Part shown: in pieces, positions 10,501 through 19,257 of the stretch
Layout: every line of letters starts with the position of its first letter
How positions within the stretch are numbered: the stretch's first letter is position 1
IMG/VR virus record: IMGVR_UViG_3300031873_000007
Span: 1-45,853 of that record
Origin: a virus
Reading direction: 5' to 3' (one strand)
DNA: 45,853 nt
Made by a program: the position numbers and the translations under genes
The notes under the pieces: model-generated
What the model saw: the letters and a program-made list of their open reading frames with translations, nothing else
Databases searched by the model: none
Told to the model about the DNA's origin: nothing

Positions 10501-10853
10501 TAGCTACTCTTCAGCAGATGATCGAGTTGCGTAACGGTGCACCTCTTGATGAACTTTTAAAAAATAAGAAAAGTGGAGTAGAAGGTCCAATAGATACGTT
10601 TACGGACGAAAATAAATCTGCACGTTTTTATGCGCGCATTTATCAACTAGCCCAACCTAGAGAAGGTGGGATAGACGATGTAGCGATACAGGCTATAACC
10701 AATGTTGGAGGGGAAAATACGTCTTCACCAGAAGGTAATTGGCAGATTATTACTGCTAGCCATAATATACCTGAGTCCAGACGTAACTGGGACCAGACTT
10801 TAATAAATTATCGTAATTTAACACGTGGAAATGCGGGAGCAGCCCTTACATGA
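7536..10853 (+). CDS. Baseplate hub protein with lytic transglycosylase (SLT) domain
   Basis: A 1105-residue protein. Residues ~10-125 form a beta-rich domain like the gp27/gpD hub, beginning with a VYINGIEVPVNSV strand pair. Residues ~495-660 are an SLT/GEWL-type transglycosylase domain: WGVIGHESAYNP carries the catalytic Glu (about residue 512), followed by GGGLMQLM and LLGYNAGEGN. Hub-like sequence resumes at about 810-870 (LAFNPYIIPGF then VNSVSHSFSAQGDMQTS). The enzyme therefore sits inside a hub scaffold, as expected for a tail-tip lysin that cuts peptidoglycan during DNA injection. Its stop overlaps the next gene start (ATGA). Confident for the enzymatic domain, less so for the hub assignment. 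Confidence 0.8.
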   Translation: MAKKESTGTTTYSVNMPHQAAWIVYINGIEVPVNSVNVEFGVWSIPTAQIRLVPHVILQRIGHEDRLQVEIYYLDLFFDPALPKMCFMGEFEVVGWSYQTTAAGRFLQLDCRSHLKILEQLRFYYMSSLSDMAMGLSAPTATSGDTFTAPSVVYPLSLFNQGLVPDANNPEAFISSPFEFIKNLLVALTAPVDLESTSDTTSTEGALPRTATGVAGRNFFGRWIEMTNFRRRWSALPYFDDTGAKSIEGCFPIMKAISSTEVLNAIKQQIGENVGNSGTAWELLQRVYGTMFMEILAVPSPPAVQMTAKTNLIEGSFTRRGGSKDDANYGGLASYIVKPQCIFGIPPACNIIFPSMIRTYATSENYERQPTRIYLGEAYVSGLLSSGASGDMQTVAGELLVTGYPGIVRERMTEYRNNTNLNTRNFLIYPEELYKGPVSKHINAPAWLYMLEKLGQKSVSETAVKVGGRTYAAGKGKIRRIAEAVPVYGMHVKAASKAYGIPEDVIWGVIGHESAYNPLSRNKKDGGGGLMQLMHETFIGAYTKARAKDPGLKPLGNYGTPTKVLLKPATAKKAAKYRTVYGEAIYADLFNPQKNIYAGINYLARLVKQAGVTNFAASETNPNNPIPSLLQCALLGYNAGEGNLTKLLSQRAAFLAKPEGQRDTAAFEETWKFISPMTGKRDEIAHWRVYSRGVNKSQLAYIAYSKMQPTGATADAPSSPSAPLPGDEDYIPAQDQTVPGRDVPWNAADKDTAIAATPEGTSDAGSAATGPELFDPSATTQALGELFKVYAKYEYYRSRFETRSATVSLAFNPYIIPGFSAVILDNSISGFHTIGYVNSVSHSFSAQGDMQTSVVLSYTRTLPEYLKLMITGSNDQDLNDDGLSSDYAVGPTEVIAEVADVFQVPSVVEDFYQRVLYPDISKGTPLFFDIDRFLILRDFDGTQVSSEQDLPDSPNSWNPEKGLIAIPTPEFESYFSSYDSAMSFVARPVATLQQMIELRNGAPLDELLKNKKSGVEGPIDTFTDENKSARFYARIYQLAQPREGGIDDVAIQAITNVGGENTSSPEGNWQIITASHNIPESRRNWDQTLINYRNLTRGNAGAALT

Positions 10854-11551
10854 CAGACATGTTAACACGCCAAGACGAAGACCTCGCTCTTTGGAAGCAG
10901 TGGAAATCCAGCAACGATATCCTTGCACGGAACAAGCTCATGACTCGGCTGGAGCCACTCATTCAGAGCGAAGTAAATAAATGGGGTCAGGCAGTACCTC
11001 GTCCTGCGCTCGAGGCCAAGGCCAAGCTTTTAGCAGTTGAAGCGTTAGAAACATACGACTCGAATAAGGGTGCAGCTGTTGGAACGCACGTAGCGAGCCG
11101 ACTGCGGAAGTTGTCGCGTTCTGTTTATCCGTATCAGAACGTGGCACGGGTACCAGAGAACCAACAGCTATACTTTCATACGTACAATGTTGCCGCTAAC
11201 AAGCTCCAAGATTCTTTTGGTCGTGACCCCTCGGTTGATGAGTTGGCCGATGAACTTGGTTGGTCACAAAAGCGTGTCACGCATTTTCAAAATGCGTTCT
11301 CACGGCGTGAGCTCGTGGAGTCTGAAGGGGCATATTGGGAAGGTGAAAGGGATGAAGGAATTATCGATTTTTACCACCACGGATTGGCGCCCCGCGATAA
11401 ACAAATTTTTGAAGATATTATCGGATATAATGGCAAGATACCCATGAAGAATCCTGAGCTCATGAAGAAATATAACATGACGCAGGCGCAATTGAGTTAC
11501 CTCAAGCGCAAGTACATGCAGGATTTGCAGCGCGTACAAGGCGGACATTGA
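10850..11551 (+). CDS. Sigma-70-like factor encoded within the baseplate cluster
   Basis: A 233-residue protein. Residues ~20-100 resemble sigma region 2: a helix around LARNKLMTRLEPLI, then LLAVEALETYDSNKGAAVG, which parallels the region 2.2-2.3 core. Residues ~103-150 resemble region 3, with ARVPENQQLY and GRDPSVDELADELGW. The C-terminus (about 180-230) has a region 4-like helix-turn-helix starting at APRDKQIF. Similar short sigma-like proteins occur among tail genes of SPO1-type phages. It probably directs host RNA polymerase to a class of phage promoters, though a virion-associated role cannot be excluded. It overlaps the hub gene by four bases. Confidence 0.65.
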   Translation: MTDMLTRQDEDLALWKQWKSSNDILARNKLMTRLEPLIQSEVNKWGQAVPRPALEAKAKLLAVEALETYDSNKGAAVGTHVASRLRKLSRSVYPYQNVARVPENQQLYFHTYNVAANKLQDSFGRDPSVDELADELGWSQKRVTHFQNAFSRRELVESEGAYWEGERDEGIIDFYHHGLAPRDKQIFEDIIGYNGKIPMKNPELMKKYNMTQAQLSYLKRKYMQDLQRVQGGH

Positions 11552-11552
11552 A

Positions 11553-12953
11553 ATGGCCTTGAGTGACGCACAACTTCAGCAGCTTTTAAATCAGACAGCT
11601 GCGAATGAGCGTGAGAAGAGCCCTCCTGACCATATGTCCGCGGGGTCTGGAGGCGTTTCGACGCCGGCTAAATCTCAGGATTGGCTTTCGTATATGCGCA
11701 ATGCCGCTGAGCAGCGCGCTGGCAACGCTTTTACGATGTTGAATCTTTCTCCGGAGGGGACACCTCGGAGCTCGGCGCCTTCGTGCATTTTGAATTCGAG
11801 TGGATTCATTCATCCCGTGGTTTATCAGTTTCTTCCTTCAGGCTCGTATAAGACTTGGACCAACGATGAGGCGCGAGCTGTAACTCAAATCGTGTTTCAC
11901 TCTTTTGGGCAGTCCTGGCATGCATACAAAGACAGCGGAAAATGGAAAGGGTTTCTGAATGAGATAGGGAAGTTGGTCCCTATGCCCTATAAAGATGGTT
12001 CGATTGAGAAAGTAGCGTGGATTCCGCGAGGGAGTAATACCGGGACGATGGCGCATTCGGAGCGTTTGGGGCTGATTCTTAGAGCTCTAGCTTTGGGAGT
12101 GGAAGGGACGTCCTCGACGCATTTCCTCATTGACCGTGATGGTACGCTTTATGTGATGTGCGATTGCAATCACATCCTGAAATCCTCTGGAGCGCTGAGT
12201 GATACGTGTATCTCCATCGCGCTCGAGGAAGCCTTGTACTACAAGTCCGGATCTGATGCTTCTTATGTGTATCCTTTGATGTGGGACCCCCTGGATGCCG
12301 CGGCTACGAATCTCTCAACTTGGGACTACAGCGCTGAGCAGTATCAGACCTTGACGGCGTTGCTCTACAAACTGCGTCTAGCGTATCCCAATCTCAACAC
12401 GCAGACCCATTCGAGCGCCCGGGGGACCGTGGACGCCTCTTTTGCGGGGTACACCATGCACAGTCACCTTAAGGATTCGCGTCCCCAAGATATCGACGTG
12501 GCGCCCCATCTGCAGTCTTCTGAGGAGTGGGATAAGCTCTTTGCGGATGTCGGTCAGCAGGGGAACCTCGCGTCGTATGCTGTTTGGAAGCGCCCCGCAG
12601 AGGGTCCAGCCGCTCGCACAGCCTGGGTCGAGGAGTTGGTGAGCGCGGCTACCGCGGAGGGCCAAGGGTCGAACCCCTGGACATCCATCAGCCCTCCTAT
12701 GGTCTACTTGTCTGCCATGTACCGAGCTCATCAAGAGGTGCTGAAGACCTCGAAGGACTACCGGCGCAACGCCGCGGTCTTGGCGAGACAGGATAGCAAG
12801 CTGCAGGAAGCGCGGTTGGGAGTGGGGCGTGTTCTAGGGGAAGCGGCACAGACGCCGCCGTCGGTGCCTTCGAAGCAGCAGTTATATGTGGACAAAGAGT
12901 ACACGGTAGATGAACAGCGCCGTACTGCGGTAGCGAACGACGGGATTTTTTAA
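11553..12953 (+). CDS. Amidase_2/PGRP-like protein, putative tail N-acetylmuramoyl-L-alanine amidase
   Basis: A 466-residue protein. Residues ~105-315 follow the Amidase_2 order: QIVFHSFGQSWH (first metal-binding His), THFLIDRDGTLY, ISIALEEA, a YSAEQYQTLTALL helix, and MHSHLKDSRPQDID, which would supply the second His and Asp. The family cleaves the bond between muramic acid and the stem peptide. The central strand is less canonical than in host amidases (CDCNHI in place of the usual WHAG), so activity is likely but unproven. The N-terminal 60 residues are polar and the C-terminal ~110 helical. With the SLT domain of the hub, the tail would carry two kinds of peptidoglycan-cutting activity. 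Confidence 0.68.
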   Translation: MALSDAQLQQLLNQTAANEREKSPPDHMSAGSGGVSTPAKSQDWLSYMRNAAEQRAGNAFTMLNLSPEGTPRSSAPSCILNSSGFIHPVVYQFLPSGSYKTWTNDEARAVTQIVFHSFGQSWHAYKDSGKWKGFLNEIGKLVPMPYKDGSIEKVAWIPRGSNTGTMAHSERLGLILRALALGVEGTSSTHFLIDRDGTLYVMCDCNHILKSSGALSDTCISIALEEALYYKSGSDASYVYPLMWDPLDAAATNLSTWDYSAEQYQTLTALLYKLRLAYPNLNTQTHSSARGTVDASFAGYTMHSHLKDSRPQDIDVAPHLQSSEEWDKLFADVGQQGNLASYAVWKRPAEGPAARTAWVEELVSAATAEGQGSNPWTSISPPMVYLSAMYRAHQEVLKTSKDYRRNAAVLARQDSKLQEARLGVGRVLGEAAQTPPSVPSKQQLYVDKEYTVDEQRRTAVANDGIF

Positions 12954-12954
12954 G

Positions 12955-13398
12955 ATGGACATTCATTACCAGCCAGTCCCCGTTGCAGATGTAAGTGGCA
13001 CGAAGATTTTTACTTTCGGGTTTACCTCAGCGTTGAAGGTCGAAGGATTGCAATTTCTCGTCAATCGTTGGGTGCGCGTGTTCATGACCCCGCGCGGGAG
13101 TGACCCGTTGGAGCCTGAGTTCGGGACGGATTTCGGAAGCCTTGTCGGTACAAACGTTCCAAAGTCTGCTAAAGGGTCGATTATCGATATCGTAGCGATG
13201 GCGATTGATGACGCAAGCGAGCAGGTTCAAGCGCAAGATACGAAGGCAGGGTATAACGAAAGCGAATCCCTCGACCAAGCCAATCTTCTTCGGTTTTCTC
13301 CTACGAGTAGCGGAGATGGGTTTGAGGCTTGGGTTGAAATAAAGAACAAAGCTGGAGAGGTGTTAACTACACGTCTCTTCGACATGGCTAATAGATAG
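12955..13398 (+). CDS. gp25/W-like baseplate wedge protein
   Basis: A 147-residue protein of the size typical for the family (T4 gp25, P2 W). The sequence around LVNRWVRVFMTPRGSDPLEP, followed by EFGTDFGS, matches the core of the GPW_gp25 family: a buried hydrophobic helix then the GSDPL...GT turn. The protein forms part of the inner wedge core that joins baseplate and sheath. It lies directly upstream of the J/gp6-like gene, as in most contractile-tail operons. Confidence 0.82.
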   Translation: MDIHYQPVPVADVSGTKIFTFGFTSALKVEGLQFLVNRWVRVFMTPRGSDPLEPEFGTDFGSLVGTNVPKSAKGSIIDIVAMAIDDASEQVQAQDTKAGYNESESLDQANLLRFSPTSSGDGFEAWVEIKNKAGEVLTTRLFDMANR

Positions 13399-13408
13399 GT
13401 GGTAGCTC

Positions 13409-15535
13409 ATGGCAGACCTCGTTATAAAGCAGGACGATATTCAGGGCGCCATCGATTTTTTGACGGAGTACCTGACGGAGCAGGTGCCAGAAGCTACCTT
13501 CACGGACGGTAGCGCCTTGCGGGATTTGATGGTCAAGGCGTTTGCTCCAATGTACGCCTTTCTACGATCTGAAATAGACCGAAGTGCTATTCTACAGTCC
13601 ATCTCTAGGATTCAAACCGAGCTCGCGAATGGGTCGACGTCGGAGCTTGATACCGCGGACATTTCGCAGGCGGTCGATGCCGTTCTTTCGAATTGGTTTA
13701 TAACGCGGAGTGGTGGAGCGCGTACTACGGGAACGGCCCAGATACATTTTACGCGACGCACGTCCATCGTTATTCGGCGGGATATGAAGTTGTGGCGTTC
13801 GACGACTCTGGCTTTTTATCCGGATATCACGAGCGACACTCTTGTGATTGCTGAAAATCAACTGCGCCCCACCTACGATACGCGTGGACGGTTGGTAGAC
13901 TATGTCGGGAACATACCCATCATCGCGGCACGTGTTGGTGACCTTTACGATTTCGACGCAGGGCGTTTTCTCCGAGTAGAAGTTCCAGGAGGTCTCCCTT
14001 TCTTCTCCTATGCGGAGCATCAACAGCTCGTGACAGGGGGACAGAGTACAGAGAGCTCGGAAGAATTTTTGGACCGTGCGCAGGTTGCAATCACGGTACG
14101 GAATCTCATTAATAACCGGTCCATCGATACGGTAATTAATCAGCAATCTCCGGAGGCCACTAATATCCTGACCATTGGTATGGGTGAGCCCGAGATGGTG
14201 CGCGATGTGCGGACTGAAATCTCCGCTGCGATTCCGCTGCATATTGGAGGGCATTACGACACGTACTTGGATTTGCCTGAGACACAGGTCGAGGAGAACG
14301 GTACCGTAGGAGGTCTTTTTGCTCGGCCGGATGGAATAGCCAACGTTTTCCGTGACCCTGAGCTCACTTACGACCGCGGACGGACTTTTACGTCTTTTGG
14401 TCTTGAGGTAGGGCACATTCTCTATGTCGTATCAGGAATAGTGGGAGTTCCTCGTGGTTTTCCCATTACGCGCGTAACAGACCACGCCATTTACGTAAGC
14501 GAAAATTGCCCATTCGACGAGGCATCAGATGAACTCGATACCAACGCGGTGGAGTACTCGATTGGTTGGTTTGCTCCTAGTTTTTCCGAGGTGGATTTGG
14601 AAGGGACTTCGGTCTATTCTCGAATCGCAGCGGCAAGTACAAACGCGCTCTACTCTACTATCCCTGCAGGCACCTCTAGAAAAATCTCCGAGCCTGGAGC
14701 CATCATCCTCTCCGGAAATCCCGTGCAGGACGTCATCTCTGTCGAGGTTACGGACCCTGCGCCCTCGGCGTTGGTTGATCCCTCGACCGGGACGCTACGG
14801 TTTACGACGAGAGTGAATACGACTCCAATTGCAGGTTCTGTTATTGGGACTTCACAGTATCAGGTGGACTGCATCAATCCATCCAAAGGGCAGTCGCTCG
14901 CGGGTGTCGTTTTCATTAGAGTTGGGCCAGTGACGACCCCGGCGCTTTACGACGGAAAGAATTTGCGTGTGTCGTATCGGACATCCAGAACGTTCGCAAC
15001 ACTGCAAACTCTTGCCAGTAGTTACGTAGAACGTGTCGTTGCAGCGAATCACCTCATAAAAGCACGTACGCCTATTTGGATTTATGCGGAGATTCCGTAT
15101 CGACTGAAGCCCACGGCTACGGATGTCATTACGCCTTCGACAGCGCAGAGTGCTATCTCGGACCATATCAACGCATTCGACCCGAACGATGACCTGGATA
15201 TGTCCGACCTCTCCACGGTTTTTCGCGATACGTACCCAGATACCGTTGGAACGGTTTTTCCGTTCACTATCGAGTACGACTTGCACGCGCCTGACGGCCA
15301 GGTTTTGCAGTTTGAGACCACGGATATCGTCTCAATCTTTTTGAAGTCTACGAATGGCGTGACGCTGATGAATAGCGGGGATATCGTTGTCCCGGATGAA
15401 CTCATAGCGAAGGGTATCACCTCGATATCGACGGAGAGCGACCTCAATAATTTGTATGCGTATTATGGGATTTCAGATAGAACGGTGACGTACAAGACGC
15501 GGCCGGAACTCATCACCTTCACGCTTCGAGGCTAA
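13409..15535 (+). CDS. Baseplate J/gp6-like wedge protein
   Basis: A 708-residue protein with an SD (AGGTGG) nine bases before the ATG. The N-terminus is typical of J-like proteins: a short helix, then PEATFTDGSALRDLMVKAFA, a long helix, and a beta domain. GGQSTESSEEFLDRAQVAI at about residues 210-230 corresponds to the Gly/Ser/Glu loop of the Baseplate_J family. The C-terminal ~200 residues have the repeated beta-alpha pattern seen in J-family wedge proteins. The protein dimerises around the tail and triggers sheath contraction. It is larger than P2 J (about 300 residues) and close in size to T4 gp6 (about 660). Confidence 0.78.
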   Translation: MADLVIKQDDIQGAIDFLTEYLTEQVPEATFTDGSALRDLMVKAFAPMYAFLRSEIDRSAILQSISRIQTELANGSTSELDTADISQAVDAVLSNWFITRSGGARTTGTAQIHFTRRTSIVIRRDMKLWRSTTLAFYPDITSDTLVIAENQLRPTYDTRGRLVDYVGNIPIIAARVGDLYDFDAGRFLRVEVPGGLPFFSYAEHQQLVTGGQSTESSEEFLDRAQVAITVRNLINNRSIDTVINQQSPEATNILTIGMGEPEMVRDVRTEISAAIPLHIGGHYDTYLDLPETQVEENGTVGGLFARPDGIANVFRDPELTYDRGRTFTSFGLEVGHILYVVSGIVGVPRGFPITRVTDHAIYVSENCPFDEASDELDTNAVEYSIGWFAPSFSEVDLEGTSVYSRIAAASTNALYSTIPAGTSRKISEPGAIILSGNPVQDVISVEVTDPAPSALVDPSTGTLRFTTRVNTTPIAGSVIGTSQYQVDCINPSKGQSLAGVVFIRVGPVTTPALYDGKNLRVSYRTSRTFATLQTLASSYVERVVAANHLIKARTPIWIYAEIPYRLKPTATDVITPSTAQSAISDHINAFDPNDDLDMSDLSTVFRDTYPDTVGTVFPFTIEYDLHAPDGQVLQFETTDIVSIFLKSTNGVTLMNSGDIVVPDELIAKGITSISTESDLNNLYAYYGISDRTVTYKTRPELITFTLRG

Positions 15536-15539
15536 CTCC

Positions 15540-18500
15540 ATGGGTAATCCCTACGAACTTCCAGACTATGCCTCTTCGCTCTTCCAAGGTCTATCTGGAT
15601 TTTGGCAGAGATTTTTCAGTGATACAGCCGACCTCGAGGCCTTCTATCAAGCTTCCGAGCAGTACCTTGGTCAGGTGTACCTCGATCTCTTATCGAACGT
15701 GCTCAGTACTTCGATAGACACGACGCCTGTTTTCAATAAAGAGTCCTGGAAGCTCTTTGCAATAGCTGAAAATGAGCTCTCGTTCACGGAGGGAGCGTCC
15801 GCAGTCGACGACCGTTTCACGTACGACATGCCGGGGACGACGGTTGATTTGGATGTGCTTCAGAACTCAATCGTTGACCCTACGTATGTACTCGAAAAAG
15901 AATTGGATTTCGAGACGACGGCGTTGGATGGATATCTGCATTTCGTGTCAGACCCTTTTAGGCAGATTGTGGATGAGTCTGGTGAGTACATTCCAGCAGA
16001 AGGTGTGGCTTGGAGATGGGTCAATCTTTTAGTTGGAAATGCTTTTTACGACACGAATTTCAAAGGTCAGTGGCCGGATAGTACGGATGTGCGCCGTGGG
16101 AATACGCTCCGTCTCCTCGCCTATCAAGGAGCGGAAGTTGTGAATGGAACCGTAGGAAAGCTCACGTACTCGGGGTCTCTTATTTTTTCATCGGCGACGG
16201 CGCCCTTCGTATCAACGTATCGAGGAGACGTTATAGAGGTTTATGGGGACCCGGGAGGTACGGCCTTTGGGCGATATCTCATCAAAGAAGTCCTATCTAC
16301 CACGCAGGTCCTCATTGATGAAGATGCCTACCTCACGCCGACCGTGACATCCGGGACGAACTTGACGTGGCGCCTCTTCAAAAACATCTATTACGATTAC
16401 GGCTCACAGGACTACGAAATCGATTTTTTTGAGGAGTACAAGTTCATCGGAAAAAGTGATACGCCATATCCCATAGACCGCTCGGGGCCATTTTTGTACT
16501 CGGTGATACGCGAACCCGCGGACGACATGGTAGCGGGTGTGACCGTTAATGCGTACCCGACAGCTACGGACCTTGGAAGTCGCCATCTAAAAGTGGGGAC
16601 GGTGGATGTTTTCGCTACACGTCTTTTTGATGGAAGTCAGGTTCAGGAAAACGTGGATTTCACCGTTGATTATTTGCGCGGTGTTATTACACCGGTCTAT
16701 TATCCTGACCCCATAGATAGTATGGGAGTAGGAGATGGAACTCTCACAGATATGGGGACGTATGCGACCTTCACACATACATCTGCCGTATTTGTTGAGG
16801 CCTACGACGTTGGTGGAACCATTGCTATCACGTCGGGTTCGAGTCCAGGGTTATACACAATAGCGAGTGTGGTCAGTTCGCACGTCGTGGAACTTGAGGA
16901 TAGCGCCAGCATAACGACCGAGGCGGGCGTTAATTGGATACGCCGTAGGGCCTCGACTGTCCCGGCTTGGGACCCATTGTCTTCCATTTCGAAATGTTCC
17001 TATCAGTTTTCACGGGAGGTCCTCCTTTCTGCGAACGGAGCGGTAGCGGAACAGTCCGAAGGGTCGATCAAGCAACTTTCTTTCTGGGTTCCAGAAGTGT
17101 CAATGGACCGTTTTACGCTCTATAACAATTATGGAGCGATGCTAAATCGTTTTCAGGCTTCGTCTGAGACGTATCGTGTTTTCCTCCGTGGAATCATGTA
17201 CTTATACGTCTCTGGACCTATCCTGCAGCGTATTGAATCCGCGTTGAACGTCGCGGCCGGGTATCCGGTCTGCAGCACTGCGGGGGAAACGCTTCTCACG
17301 TACGACTCGGGGTTGACTTACAGTGGAACGGACGGAGTTTTTGCGGCCCTCACCACAAGATTCTCGAGTGCGAGTACGACCTTCACGTCGCTGGATATCG
17401 GCGGGTATGTGGTCGTTAAAGTCGCGGTCGAAGACATCAACCGAACTCGCTTTCGGGTCTTGAGCGTGATTGATTCCCATACGGTCGAGGTCGAAGCGAC
17501 GTACGGAGTGTTGGATGAAGTAGGGATGACCTGGGAGTTCAGCCGAACGCTCAAACACATCTTGACCACCGAGACGACGGGGGGCATAGTCCGGACATAT
17601 TCTTTCCCATATTGGGTACCGATGCGGAGCGACCTTATTCCGGCGAACGCTGTAACCTTCGATGCTTTTGAGGTATTTACGACTGCCTTTATCGTGTCGG
17701 ACTATTTGATTGACCCGACATGGTGGCACAACAAGTATATCCCAGAGGTGCTCTGGGGTTCGTCGTCGCAGTCTCGGAGATTTGCAACGACGCAATTAAT
17801 CGAACATGTTTTTGACCCCGCAGACGGGGCATGTATCGATGACCCTGGTTTGTATTTGGACGCGGGAGATGATGGAGTCGTCCTTCATCCAGAGATTCCA
17901 TTTACGACAACGCCTGTGTCTTTGTTTCGACACACGGTAGCCTTCATTCTTTTTGACCGCTACCTAAAGATGCACATGTTTTATGTGGGGATTGATCATG
18001 ATACTGAATTTTCGACGGAGTTTATTGATGACATCACCGACCTTGTGTTGGTGGCTAAGCCCGCATATACGTACCCTTATGTTGAGCCGGGTGAAGATTT
18101 CCGCGACACTCTGAAGCTGCTCGAGGAGTTCTGGATTGGTGAAATAGGATTTACGCTCGATGACTCATTTGCGACTGTTGCAAAAGGAATTACTCTCGAT
18201 CACGATATCCTGACCCTCGATGATTATTATCGCTATAATACTTACACAGCGGAGGCTACAGGCGAAACTGCCCCATTGGGTTTGGGAGATACGTTTAGCC
18301 TTCTCACGGCCCCGCGAGAATATTTCGTGACGTTGCGTTTTAACGCGACAGTCCACGGGGAACAAGTCGTCGAAGGCCGCGATTATACTATAGATTTGGA
18401 CCCAATATCTGCGGCATACGGGGAAGTAACTATCGTCACAGATGATTGGGATGCTGGTCCGATAACATTCGACGCACAAACCGTTGTTTTGTATAATGCG

Positions 18501-18677
18501 AGTTTGAGTACGCCGAATACAACGATTGGATACACACCTCTCGCTATAGACGGAACGGACCCGACCTATTTGCGTGACACTGTCACGGAGCAATCGATGA
18601 TAGACCGAACACTGACCGTTACTATCGATACAGGACTTCCGGCAGGAATTCCTCCAGGAAACTACACGTATGTCTGA
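15540..18677 (+). CDS. Large baseplate wedge-like structural protein
   Basis: A 1045-residue protein starting four bases after the J-like stop, with GAGG upstream. The N-terminus has the helical FWQRFFSDTADLEAFYQASEQ pattern, followed by many beta-rich segments with repeated short motifs such as VVELEDSASITTE and TVEVEATYGV. Size and location after J match wedge proteins of the T4 gp7 or long P2 I type, which link the inner wedge to peripheral fibres. No enzymatic motif was seen. Family membership is inferred from order and architecture, not from a diagnostic motif. Confidence 0.6.
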   Translation: MGNPYELPDYASSLFQGLSGFWQRFFSDTADLEAFYQASEQYLGQVYLDLLSNVLSTSIDTTPVFNKESWKLFAIAENELSFTEGASAVDDRFTYDMPGTTVDLDVLQNSIVDPTYVLEKELDFETTALDGYLHFVSDPFRQIVDESGEYIPAEGVAWRWVNLLVGNAFYDTNFKGQWPDSTDVRRGNTLRLLAYQGAEVVNGTVGKLTYSGSLIFSSATAPFVSTYRGDVIEVYGDPGGTAFGRYLIKEVLSTTQVLIDEDAYLTPTVTSGTNLTWRLFKNIYYDYGSQDYEIDFFEEYKFIGKSDTPYPIDRSGPFLYSVIREPADDMVAGVTVNAYPTATDLGSRHLKVGTVDVFATRLFDGSQVQENVDFTVDYLRGVITPVYYPDPIDSMGVGDGTLTDMGTYATFTHTSAVFVEAYDVGGTIAITSGSSPGLYTIASVVSSHVVELEDSASITTEAGVNWIRRRASTVPAWDPLSSISKCSYQFSREVLLSANGAVAEQSEGSIKQLSFWVPEVSMDRFTLYNNYGAMLNRFQASSETYRVFLRGIMYLYVSGPILQRIESALNVAAGYPVCSTAGETLLTYDSGLTYSGTDGVFAALTTRFSSASTTFTSLDIGGYVVVKVAVEDINRTRFRVLSVIDSHTVEVEATYGVLDEVGMTWEFSRTLKHILTTETTGGIVRTYSFPYWVPMRSDLIPANAVTFDAFEVFTTAFIVSDYLIDPTWWHNKYIPEVLWGSSSQSRRFATTQLIEHVFDPADGACIDDPGLYLDAGDDGVVLHPEIPFTTTPVSLFRHTVAFILFDRYLKMHMFYVGIDHDTEFSTEFIDDITDLVLVAKPAYTYPYVEPGEDFRDTLKLLEEFWIGEIGFTLDDSFATVAKGITLDHDILTLDDYYRYNTYTAEATGETAPLGLGDTFSLLTAPREYFVTLRFNATVHGEQVVEGRDYTIDLDPISAAYGEVTIVTDDWDAGPITFDAQTVVLYNASLSTPNTTIGYTPLAIDGTDPTYLRDTVTEQSMIDRTLTVTIDTGLPAGIPPGNYTYV

Positions 18678-19245
18678 AAGGGTGAAAACTATGCCTCATT
18701 TTTGCGACCAAGGTGGCCTTTACGGTCATTTTCGCATGCGGGTTTACGACGTAGCTCCTGATGGGAATAGAACGCTGCGTTTTAGATTTGCAAAGAAAAA
18801 TCAAATCACAAATGACGGGCGTTTGACGGTACTCGGTCTTCTATCGCAGGTTGCGGGAGGTGCGGGCGTTCGAGGTAATCCGGAATACGGACAAATCTGG
18901 TCGCTGAGCGTAGGCGATAGTAGTATCCCCCCAGCGTCTTCTCAGACAAATTTGATTTCGCATGTTTGGACGGATGCTCTTCTGCCTGCAGAACGACTGT
19001 ATACCCCTGGGTCTTATCAATTGAACATCCACAAAGCGGTGCTTCCTGGAACCGCTACAGGATCTACTTTTGCGGAGGCTGGATTGTTTACGCGCGGGTC
19101 TTTAGCCGTACCAGCTCCTCCCGGAGCTCCCTGGTCGACTATTCCAGATCGACTTATGTACGCGCGACAAATATTTCCTTCTTTTGTAAAGGGTTTGACG
19201 ATGTCCGTGGTATTTGACTGGACCCTCGGCATGACCGTGGCGTAA
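18670..19245 (+). CDS. Baseplate/tail fibre-associated protein, unknown family
   Basis: A 191-residue protein. Two starts are possible: ATG 18670, overlapping the preceding gene by eight bases with AGGA about ten bases upstream, or ATG 18691 with AAAGGGTG just upstream; the longer form is given. It is beta-rich and ends in a FVKGLTMSVVFDWTLGM strand, like small proteins that trimerise at the tail tip or attach fibres. The DGRLTVLGLLSQ helix and WSLSVGDSS strand are its best ordered-looking parts. Function inferred from position between the wedge and fibre genes. Confidence 0.55.
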   Translation: MSERVKTMPHFCDQGGLYGHFRMRVYDVAPDGNRTLRFRFAKKNQITNDGRLTVLGLLSQVAGGAGVRGNPEYGQIWSLSVGDSSIPPASSQTNLISHVWTDALLPAERLYTPGSYQLNIHKAVLPGTATGSTFAEAGLFTRGSLAVPAPPGAPWSTIPDRLMYARQIFPSFVKGLTMSVVFDWTLGMTVA

Positions 19246-19257
19246 GGAGATTTTTCA

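Noticed and set aside
13592-14416. A 274-codon open frame antisense to the J-like gene
   Set aside because: The sense frame is a clear Baseplate_J protein; the antisense product is Arg/Ser-rich with no motif and no SD. It shows that long open shadow frames occur by chance here.
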